Below are positions 29,244-37,400 of a stretch of 55,380 nt of DNA, piece by piece (within the stretch, counting starts at the first letter, position 1; every line of letters starts with the position of its first letter). Location: positions 1-55,380 of the IMG/VR virus record IMGVR_UViG_3300048556_000227; one strand, given 5' to 3'. The stretch comes from a virus. The notes below the pieces were generated by a model that worked only from the letters and a program-made list of their open reading frames with translations, made no database searches and had not been told where the DNA came from. Position numbers and translations under genes: made by a program.

Positions 29244-32062
29244 CAGTTGTTCTCCAGCGCTGTTAGTCTTGTAGTCAGGTCAGTTATTGCTGCTGCCTGT
29301 GCTTCAATTGTTTCTTGTTGTTCTTGGATGGCTTTCAACAGCAGCGGAATCGTTTCCGTATACGCCATAGCTTTAACAGGCGTGGTGCTATCTGAATCAT
29401 CATCAGTGCCAACAGTTCCATCGTCTTCTAAGACAAGATGTTCATTTTCATCAACAACCTCTGGGAACGCTGATTGCCAATCCTGCGCGATGAAACCAAT
29501 TTTTGTATCTGATGGATTGCTTATGAGGTTATATTTTACACAGCGCATATTCATCAAAGACGGTAGAACTGTACCAACATCAGTAATGTTTTCTTTAATA
29601 CGTTCATCTGAGTGAGCAGTCCAAGATTGACCGCCGTGACTCAAATAAACGCCAACATTGCTTTCGTTAATTACATAAAAAACTGCGTTACTACCCGTTG
29701 CGCCCCCACCAAAACCCCATCGTTTGGAGCTATCAGCGGTTGCTGTTGTCATAGTAATGTCGTTTCTGGTGTTTGCACCCGCTCCAAAAAACCCTGTTGT
29801 GCCGCCTGATAGAATGCGCATGCGTTCTGAGGCAGGATCGCCACTATAAAATCTCATCGTGCCACTAGAAATAACATTCATGTTATCAGTGCCATGGTCG
29901 TAACTGATGTATCCTCTGTACTGTTGACTACCAGAGGTGCCATCAGCAAACATCAAGTATGCGTGGTGCGCAGGGTCAGAAACAATCGTAATGCCACCTT
30001 CGTCAGCCGCCGCTACTACAAGGTTTTCAGCGTAATAAGCATTTGGATTTGGGACACCAATACCAACACGGCCTGCTGAGTCTATGCGCATGCGTTCTTG
30101 CCACGTTATAGTAGCATCAGCGGTACCTGAAGCAGCCGTAGACCATGTGTGTATTCCGTTATTGGCATCCATCAGATATTGAGTTGCAGGTATAGCGTTT
30201 ATGTACTTCCAGCCGCCGGCATAGTACGCATTGTTGGACAAGCGACTATCACCATTAGTGTATCCTGCCAATGACGCTAGCCGGACTTGCAGTGCAGTAT
30301 AGGTATCCCATGCTTCTGGCGAGACACCAATACCAACATTGCCAGATGCGTCTAGCACCATTTTCTGAGTATTTCCACCAGTCGTAAACTTGATGGAACC
30401 CGTGCCACCGTCTGACATAATTGAAATATCATTGTCATAGGTGTAAAGGAATGCAGCACCTGCGGCGGTAGCACCATAGGCTGTAGCGCCTTGTTTACCA
30501 ACATTTGTGGTATACACATTTTGGGCATTACCAACTTTGATTGTTGCATCACCACTGCCTGATTCATCTATCTCTAATTGACTACTAGGCGAAACAGTAC
30601 CAACACCAACACGGTTGTTAGTTGCATCTACATACAACGTGTCTGTGTCAAAGTAAAAATCTCCAGAAGCAATCTTGGCTGGAGTTATAGTTCCATCAAC
30701 AGGAACATTAATATCCGTCTGAGTCATTGTCATAACTTCTACAGCACTTCCATTCGGTGGAGCCGTAGAGAATGTTAGAGTAGATCCTGAGATCGAGTAG
30801 GTGTCTTTGTTTTGGTACACGCCGTCGATGAAAACCTGCGTGTTATTCTCTGAGACGGGGATGATCGACAGCGTCAGCGTAGTATCCGATCCGTCGCCAG
30901 TCATCAAGTCGATGTTCAGATTGCTGCCAGACACAGCAGCTGCAATCGAGTAGATGAGGATCTTGTTACCGTTAGCTGGTGCCGACACAAAGGTGAGTGT
31001 GTTGCCAGACAGGACGTAAGCGTCTTGTTGCTGAAAGATACCCTCGATGAAAACGATCAGATTGTTTTCACTGGTTACGCTCTGGCTCAGAGCATATGCC
31101 GTGGTTGACCCATCACCTGTGTAAGAATCCACGCTGAACGCCGAGGTGGCACCTCCGCCACCACCCCCTGACCCAGCCAACGCGCCCCAAGAGCTTGAGT
31201 AGCCCTCGAACTGATTGCTGGTTGTGTTGTAACGAAAAGAACCAGCAGACGGGCTGCTCGGTCTTTGCGCAGTAGTACCGGCGGGGACTTGTAGAGAGGT
31301 GGTTGCGGTCAGATCAGAGAATGATCCGGCAGCTTGAGTAGTGCCACCAATCGCAGTGTTATTGATCGTGCCGCCACTAATAGTACTGTTGTTGCTCACA
31401 AAGGTGTTGAGAGTCGCGGTTCCACTAGCGCCAAGCGTGGTTGCCGTGATCTCCGTACCAGTAATCGAACCGCCTGTAATCGAGACCGCTGCGCCGGATT
31501 GACCCGTGAAGTTTCCGTAAACCTCGACATCAATAATATCGGACGTAGTAGCGCCGGTGGTTAACGTGATCGTATTGTTTGCCGCGCTCGCTGTGTAATC
31601 CGTGCCTTGGACGAGTCTGACGCCGTTCATGTAGACGTTTACTAAGCCAGATTGGTTGATGACCAGTGTGTTGCTTGAATTATCCGCCCCAGAAAAAACC
31701 GTCTGACCGGCAGTTGGTGTGTACTGAAAATTGGATTTCACACCTTCGACAGTAGCAGCATCAATCACATCAGTTAGCAGCGCAGCAGTCATCCGCAACT
31801 CAACAATATCACCCGCTGACCAAGTGCCAGCCGTAGTACCGTCTTGCGCTCGGGTTATAGTGAACGTATCGGTAGACAGCGCCGTCGCCTTCACAACCTC
31901 TCGACCAGTCCCTGTCGCTTGCTGAATAGTCAAATAGCAATAATCGTCAGCACCCGCCAACTGCGGGAACGCAGAAGCGGACGCCACAGTCAACGAGGTC
32001 GCTGACGTATTTATGCCTGTAGCAACAGTGGTCGAAGCGTTGTTCGTAAACTTAACTGTCAT
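29243..32062 (-). CDS. Main tail fibre with S74 chaperone (939 aa)
   Basis: The N-terminus (TVKFTNNASTTVATGINTSATSLTVASASAFP) is the virion-binding style found in many marine phage fibres. It is followed by phage-fibre segments (two copies of SENN...VFIDGVYQ/VFIEGIFQ), S74-type repeats and, from about residue 817 (HSDERIKENITDV), an S74 chaperone with the Ser-Asp cleavage site. It is the longest of the fibre set and likely the main receptor-binding fibre. A C-terminal LENN leads into the junction repeat. Confidence 0.92.
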   Translation of the reverse strand: MTVKFTNNASTTVATGINTSATSLTVASASAFPQLAGADDYCYLTIQQATGTGREVVKATALSTDTFTITRAQDGTTAGTWSAGDIVELRMTAALLTDVIDAATVEGVKSNFQYTPTAGQTVFSGADNSSNTLVINQSGLVNVYMNGVRLVQGTDYTASAANNTITLTTGATTSDIIDVEVYGNFTGQSGAAVSITGGSITGTEITATTLGASGTATLNTFVSNNSTISGGTINNTAIGGTTQAAGSFSDLTATTSLQVPAGTTAQRPSSPSAGSFRYNTTSNQFEGYSSSWGALAGSGGGGGGATSAFSVDSYTGDGSTTAYALSQSVTSENNLIVFIEGIFQQQDAYVLSGNTLTFVSAPANGNKILIYSIAAAVSGSNLNIDLMTGDGSDTTLTLSIIPVSENNTQVFIDGVYQNKDTYSISGSTLTFSTAPPNGSAVEVMTMTQTDINVPVDGTITPAKIASGDFYFDTDTLYVDATNNRVGVGTVSPSSQLEIDESGSGDATIKVGNAQNVYTTNVGKQGATAYGATAAGAAFLYTYDNDISIMSDGGTGSIKFTTGGNTQKMVLDASGNVGIGVSPEAWDTYTALQVRLASLAGYTNGDSRLSNNAYYAGGWKYINAIPATQYLMDANNGIHTWSTAASGTADATITWQERMRIDSAGRVGIGVPNPNAYYAENLVVAAADEGGITIVSDPAHHAYLMFADGTSGSQQYRGYISYDHGTDNMNVISSGTMRFYSGDPASERMRILSGGTTGFFGAGANTRNDITMTTATADSSKRWGFGGGATGSNAVFYVINESNVGVYLSHGGQSWTAHSDERIKENITDVGTVLPSLMNMRCVKYNLISNPSDTKIGFIAQDWQSAFPEVVDENEHLVLEDDGTVGTDDDSDSTTPVKAMAYTETIPLLLKAIQEQQETIEAQAAAITDLTTRLTALENN

Positions 32063-32086
32063 CGCATTGTCCTATAACAATTGATT

Positions 32087-32515
32087 TTAACTAGCGGTCA
32101 CAGTCCAGGTGATCGTCATGCTGTCTGACGCACCTTTGTTTACCACCGGGAAAACCGTGCGGCAAAGCATCGTGCCGCTAGAGCTTGCGTTGAGAACGGC
32201 AGCTTCGGTTAGCGCTGCTGTGCCTGTACCCGCACCAAACGTCGCGACGTACACAACATCGGCTCCAGATACAGTGGTCGAGGTTAAAGCCACTCGTGCA
32301 GACTCGCTGCCCAGCGCTGTATCACCAGCAGCGGCGGCAGTACTGCCCGTGCCAACCGCCATGTGGGACATCGCAGTGGCAGTAGCATCTTTCATCCGAG
32401 ATGCGACATAGCCCTTGCCTGTTGTTACTACCAAGTTGTTAATTTCTTGAACGACCTCGTCGTTGATTACGATGGTCAAACGGCCTTGCATCGAGAGTCC
32501 TGAGTTAAAATCCAT
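32087..32515 (-). CDS. Beta-rich structural protein (142 aa)
   Basis: The protein is low in charge and rich in Ala, Thr, Ser and Gly (AVGTGSTAAAAGDTALGSESARVALTS) with alternating strand pattern, like small phage tail or fibre-collar proteins preceding fibre genes (the phrase MAVGTGSTAA..DTALGSE is frequent there). Probable virion protein; exact role unknown. Confidence 0.7.
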   Translation of the reverse strand: MDFNSGLSMQGRLTIVINDEVVQEINNLVVTTGKGYVASRMKDATATAMSHMAVGTGSTAAAAGDTALGSESARVALTSTTVSGADVVYVATFGAGTGTAALTEAAVLNASSSGTMLCRTVFPVVNKGASDSMTITWTVTAS

Positions 32516-32526
32516 AGTCTTGCTTC

Positions 32527-33333
32527 CTATTGATTGAACGGTGCTGAGTTAAGAGTTGCAGCGTTCATGGCTGCGTTTGAGAACAGAGCGAAACTAAAAC
32601 TTTCAGTAACGCTTACTGTGTCCGTTATTCCTTTGCTTACTGCCAACGAGTCAACAGCATCAGCAAAAGAGAAAGAGTCTGAGGAGGTCTTACCGAACTC
32701 GAGCGCCTGATCGTCAGAAAACCCAAAGATGTTCGTCTTCGTGTTAGCGCTGTCTTTGATCAGGGCGTTTACTGTTGCGGCATCATCCATCGAGAACGCA
32801 TCAGTGAAAGCCCTGTTAAAACTGACGGTGCGAGAAAGGGACTCTGACAGGGCGGTCTGATCGACCAAACCTTTGCTAAAACCAAAAACATCAACGTCTG
32901 AAAGCCCAACCGAATCAGACTTGGATAAGCCGAAACCCTTCGCGTTTGATTCGCTGAGCTGCTGTTGATCAGCGAAGATTGGCTCTACCGCGCTGGCATG
33001 CGTATCACTGAAACTAAACACGTCACTGAACGCTCTTAGCAGTTCCAGCAAGATGTTGATGCTTTCGGACAGGGTGACCGTGTCGGACTTGCCAAGACCA
33101 AATACCATCTGAGAGATGGCTTCATCCAGAGTTACAGAATCGTTGGGATTCTTGCCGACACCAAGGGAAGGCAAATCAGTAAAGGAAAATTGATCGTCTA
33201 ACCATTGGTTCTTTGTGTCAGGGTCGAGCACAAAATCTGCGGATAACAGCGTGGCTGCTACCACAGATTTGACATCCGTTACGGATATATCCCCACGGAG
33301 ATCGGCTACGTTTAAGACAATCTTAGAAGACAT
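32527..33333 (-). CDS. Repeat-containing structural protein (268 aa)
   Basis: The protein is made of about ten imperfect repeats of 20-25 residues with the pattern SD-x-F/V-S/T-L/F-S/A-E/D (for example SDSFSFADAVDSLAVSKGITDTVSVTES and KSDTVTLSESINILLELLRAFSDVFSFSD). Such SES/SDS repeats occur in marine phage tail proteins and may form a fibre or linker. ATG overlaps the TAA of the BppU-like gene. Confidence 0.75.
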   Translation of the reverse strand: MSSKIVLNVADLRGDISVTDVKSVVAATLLSADFVLDPDTKNQWLDDQFSFTDLPSLGVGKNPNDSVTLDEAISQMVFGLGKSDTVTLSESINILLELLRAFSDVFSFSDTHASAVEPIFADQQQLSESNAKGFGLSKSDSVGLSDVDVFGFSKGLVDQTALSESLSRTVSFNRAFTDAFSMDDAATVNALIKDSANTKTNIFGFSDDQALEFGKTSSDSFSFADAVDSLAVSKGITDTVSVTESFSFALFSNAAMNAATLNSAPFNQ

Positions 33334-33707
33334 TAGTCAAAATCGTCCCTGACCTTGAACTTCACAAGGTCGTAAACCGTCTGGATGCCGCCGTTGCTGT
33401 GCGTTATCTCAACCTCGCCTTCATAAGTTCCCGCTGCGCTAAACGTAGTGGTTGAAAAATTAGCCACGCATTCGCCTTGCGCACCGTTCGTGATAGAAAA
33501 AAGTCTAGTGTCTACTATCGCGGAGTTGCCCAGCTCTCGTAGCCGCAGGCGAACAGTGGCACCCGTGATGTCAATCGGTGCCCAACTCGCACTGTTCTCA
33601 GGGTCAAGCACTAACCCTGAAGCAGCAGTATTTCTATCCTTTAGCGTTAAGTTCAACGCCGGTAGCGTATCCCCCACTACTAAATTCAATGTTTCTGAGT
33701 AAGCCAT
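33333..33707 (-). CDS. BppU-like beta-sandwich tail protein (124 aa)
   Basis: The opening LVVGDTLPALNLTLKDRN... PIDITGATVRLRLRELG and the ending YEGEVEITHSNGGIQTVYDLVKFKVRDDFD match the N-terminal domain of phage baseplate upper protein BppU, a small beta sandwich that attaches fibres to the virion. Only that domain is present. The ATG is 24 bases from palindrome site 8. Confidence 0.8.
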   Translation of the reverse strand: MAYSETLNLVVGDTLPALNLTLKDRNTAASGLVLDPENSASWAPIDITGATVRLRLRELGNSAIVDTRLFSITNGAQGECVANFSTTTFSAAGTYEGEVEITHSNGGIQTVYDLVKFKVRDDFD

Positions 33708-33731
33708 CTTCTACCCCAAATTTGGTTATGA

Positions 33732-33748
33732 TAGTACCACTTGTACTA
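33732..33748 (-). promoter_or_regulatory. Palindromic operator-like site 8
   Basis: TAGTA-CCACTTG-TACTA fills the 41-base gap between the M15 peptidase stop and the BppU-like ATG. The spacer is identical to that of site 10 at 47579. It separates lysis genes from the fibre genes and may start a separate transcript. Confidence 0.6.
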
Positions 33749-34096
33749 TCAGTATGCCCAGAGAACTGGCGTCGTTGTTCTTGTATCGACATGCACAAAT
33801 GTCTTTGCCACACCGATCCCAGTAAACCCGAGATAGAAGGCCTGCTTCACAAGCTCTCGTCTCTCAGCACCGCCAGACACTTTGATATCACAAGCAATCC
33901 CCTGCGCATGGGTTCCTGGCTGCGATTTCTTGGCCTCAATACTGTGAGTTGGAGACCTGTAACCTGATGTTACATACAGCGGCCTACCGACAGCTGATCG
34001 AAGCTCGTCGACCTTGCGTATGAACTCAGGATCCATCTCGTTCTCGCCGGTCTCTTGGCAATCGAAATCACTGATTTTGAAGTACAGGTACTCCAT
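33749..34096 (-). CDS. Peptidase M15-type endolysin (115 aa)
   Basis: SGYRSPTHSIE (44-54) and GTHAQGIACDI (61-71) with VHVDTR (101-106) supply the zinc ligands His63, Asp70 and His102 of the D-Ala-D-Ala carboxypeptidase/endopeptidase M15 family (Peptidase_M15_3). It should cut peptidoglycan cross-bridges to release progeny. No signal peptide is visible, so it needs the holin. ATG overlaps the TAA of the holin gene (TAATG). Confidence 0.92.
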   Translation of the reverse strand: MEYLYFKISDFDCQETGENEMDPEFIRKVDELRSAVGRPLYVTSGYRSPTHSIEAKKSQPGTHAQGIACDIKVSGGAERRELVKQAFYLGFTGIGVAKTFVHVDTRTTTPVLWAY

Positions 34097-34473
34097 TACT
34101 TGTCTACTCCCTTGATTCGCTCGTAACTTCTACCGCCGGACAGCCCTAACATGCCAAGAAGCAAAGGCATCATGACGCCTGCATCAGCTTGCGGTATTTC
34201 AACACCGAACCCAGCCGCGATGGGCGCTATTAGAAAGTTCACCATAAGCCCCAGCACACACGTGTAACCGGCTAAGGGACGCCAACTCGATTGAAACCAG
34301 TTGCCTTTTGCATCGAGCTTCAAGATTTCTATCTGCTCTAACGCAATCTCTTGCCCATGTTTCTCGGACATCGTGGCGATCTCGTGAGCCAAAGCCGCCG
34401 CCTTGTCCTTATCTTTGATAACCTTGCCAAGCAGCCCGCTTACAGGGCCTATCAGCTGTCCTACTAAACTCAT
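34096..34473 (-). CDS. Holin, 3-TM GTA-type (125 aa)
   Basis: The hallmark is NWFQSSWRPLAGYTCVLGLMVNFLIAPI (57-84), the WRP-l-x-GW motif of the gene-transfer-agent 3TM holin family, followed by a second hydrophobic segment (MPLLLGMLGLSGGRSYERIKG). A helical cytoplasmic N-terminus with an amphipathic stretch precedes. It is coupled to the M15 endolysin as a two-gene lysis unit. Confidence 0.9.
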   Translation of the reverse strand: MSLVGQLIGPVSGLLGKVIKDKDKAAALAHEIATMSEKHGQEIALEQIEILKLDAKGNWFQSSWRPLAGYTCVLGLMVNFLIAPIAAGFGVEIPQADAGVMMPLLLGMLGLSGGRSYERIKGVDK

Positions 34474-34481
34474 CGTTACTC

Positions 34482-37400
34482 CTAAAGAATTGCGGCCACA
34501 GGCATTAATCTCGACAAATCACCGCGTAGTGCAGCCTCCGCCGACTCAGCCGTTGGGCCAAAGAGGGTTGCAAGACCGGCGGTTGGCCCGTTCCACTGCC
34601 CCGTCTTATATGCCATCGAGAAGATGGACAGCGGGCCATAAATACCAGCGCGATCTACGATCTCGTTCAGGTAGCTGCCCCACTCCATCGTGTCAGTTCG
34701 GAAGTAGTTCTTGTCGCTTTGGCCAAATGTCCCGATAAAAGCGCCAGCAGTCTTGGTGTACTCACGAAGTTCCATGCCTGCCATAGCGAGCGGCAATAGC
34801 GCTACAGCCGACAACGCTAGGACGCCAGTAGCGCCAGCAATCCGAGCATTGCCCTCGCTCTCTTCAATACGAGTTAACGCTTCACGTTTAACACCGCCAA
34901 TGATCTTGGTGTAAAACGCATAGAAGTAAGACTTCAGCTGCCAAACCAAAGCCCAACGGGGATCTGATGCCCAGCTTGGGCGCTCCGCAGCATTCGGTCT
35001 AAGAATCGAGCTTTCAACAAACTTCTGTAGTGCAAACTTTACGTTTCTTGCTTCGGCGGCGTTGATGTTCCGCCCGCCTTTGTCCCAAGCCATTATCTCT
35101 TCGGCAGTAACACCGAGGTCTTCTAGATACCGCTCAGAGCGTGGGTTGTTTGTTTCATTCTTAGCATGTCGAATAAGGAACTGTACGCCCATGCCCGTAG
35201 CAAACGTGCGAGTAAAGTTGGTAAACCACTGCAACCCTGTGTACTTGAAGAACCCATCAGTCCAGTTACGTGCTGCTGTATCCATAAACTCGCGCTCTGA
35301 CACGCTAATCCAGCCGTTGGCGATAGCATCGTCCTGTACTAACCCAATGTCTTCGGCCAGCTCTCTCGACTCCGCAAGACTCATGCGATCTTTGATCTGA
35401 CGGAATGCCATTTCGAAGCCGCCAAACTCTTTGCTATTAATGATCGGCCCTGCCAGTTCAGGTAAAGACCCAATCGCAGCGAGGGGTAACAAGATCGTGT
35501 ACTGCGATGCCAATAAGAAACTTTGAACACGCCGTCTACGCTCTGACATCGGCTCAAAGCCATATCCTAGGTAACTGTTGATGATGTCTAGGGCGTACTG
35601 CTTTCCTTCACCATCAAGCTCATCGAGCAACGGATTTAAGATATCTTCGCCACGCTCATTCTTCGTAGCTTTGTTCCACTCGACACGCCGCACTAGCTGA
35701 CGCTGGTACAACTTGAAGGCTTCCACAGGCGGGAGCAAGAAACCTTCTCTGGCTAGCAACGCACGGTCGGCGTCCTTAGTCAGCTGACGTAACTGCTGCC
35801 TACCTGCGGCTGGATCAATATCGCCATCAACAGGAAGGTCTTGGTTGGTGACGACATCCTGATACTTCACAAGCCGCGCCACGGCCATTTTTATTCGCTT
35901 TCTTGCTTCACTACCTTGAGCCTGTCTCGGCTGACTGAGAAGCAGCCCTTCAAACTGGCTAGAGCGATTACTGACTTCTTGCAGGTTTAATACAACTGGG
36001 AAGAAGTTTTCTTGGAAGCCAATCTTCTTTGAACCAGGGTAGCCCGCCTGACGCGGCTCAACGTAATCTGTGTATATGTCCTGAAGGAATTTACGGATCT
36101 TTTGCGCCGTTTCGTTCTCAAGATCTGCCGTTGCCACATCAGATTGCGCTTCTTCCATAGCTGTCGCGACTTCGTCACTGTCTATTTTGAACCCGACATC
36201 GCGCTCGAACTTGGTCTCGAATTCACGGTTCTGCACGTCAGCTTCTTGCAACATGCCCATACGAGAACCACGGCCTGTCTGCTGAGCTTCGATGTAGAAC
36301 ATCTCTGCAATCGGCTGGCTGATAGAACGAAGCTCTTTATTCGCTGTGCGGAGGACACGTAGCAAAGGCCTTGCCGCTTCTCGGGTTTTGCGAAACGAAC
36401 CAACAGCTGCTTCCTTCATGCGATTGGCTAAGGCTTCAGCGCCCTTGGTCTTCTCTACCTCGACTTCGATAGATCGAACCATCGCTTTCTTTTCGAAGGT
36501 CGAAAATGACTTGGCGACCGAGGCAGCGTCTTGAGCTAGAGAGTTGTTATTGTAGCTGTTGGTTCTGATAACGGACTCGATGAAATCGTTAACAGATACA
36601 TCTATATCGCCCTCGAAGCGTTGCCGTAGCTCGCGGCGGATCGTATTAAAAAGCTCCACAAGTCTGGCAGCAACGCGCTTGAAGACAGACTCTTCCATGT
36701 TCGAAGGGCGTTGGCTCGAATCACGACGAGTTTGTATGTCGACCCACTTAGCGACGTTATCGGCAAACCACTCTTCAAACCCGTGCGGGCCTGAGTACGC
36801 TTTCTCGGATCGATCCCGATTCTTAAACGATTCCCACATCCGATTGAAAATTGGCTTACCAATCAGCCCATTGAACTCTTCTTGGAAGACCGCGTGCCCT
36901 AACTCGTGGGCTGCAATCAAAGTAGATTCGTAATCGTTAGTGGCTTTGGTGTCATCTACGATGATGAAGTGTGCATTCTTGAAACCGACATATCTGCCAA
37001 ACGTGCCTTCCTGATCTTGCAAACTAGATGCTGCTTGTATAAAAGCGCCCGCAACAGTTCGATCACCAAATCGCTCTGCAATCTGACCCTGCGACAGACC
37101 TTGAAGCTGGCTAATGGTCACTAAGCCAATTGGCAGATTCAGCTTTAACTTGCTAGCAGCGCGCATAATCGGCTTTGCAATCACTGCTACAGGCTCCCCG
37201 AACGGGAATGAGATCGGATTGCCGTATATACGGCTGTTACCTGACGGCGTGGTTACACTGTAATTCGCGTAAGGTGGGTCTTCGTCCCGAGTAAACTGGT
37301 TGGGGTTATCAACGCTTTCATCACCAATGAAATCTGGGCGATCAATCAACCCCGCTTCAGCTGCTTCTTGGCGTTCAACTGCTTCAGCAACATCTTCGTC

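Larger units (their letters stand above)
26194..29255 (-). repeat. Repeated fibre junction GGAGAACAACTGATG
   Basis: The same 15 bases occur at 26196-26210, 27550-27564 and 29241-29255 (minus strand). Each encodes the last residues (ENN-stop) of one gene, serves as the ribosome-binding site GGAG, and carries the ATG of the next gene. Such identical boundaries would let fibre genes be exchanged or duplicated by recombination without loss of translation. Confidence 0.8.

Noticed and set aside
29247-29615. Plus-strand frame of 122 aa under the main fibre, and other antisense frames under fibre and giant-protein genes
   Set aside because: Mirror-image frames caused by codon composition of strong genes; no ribosome-binding sites and no recognisable products.
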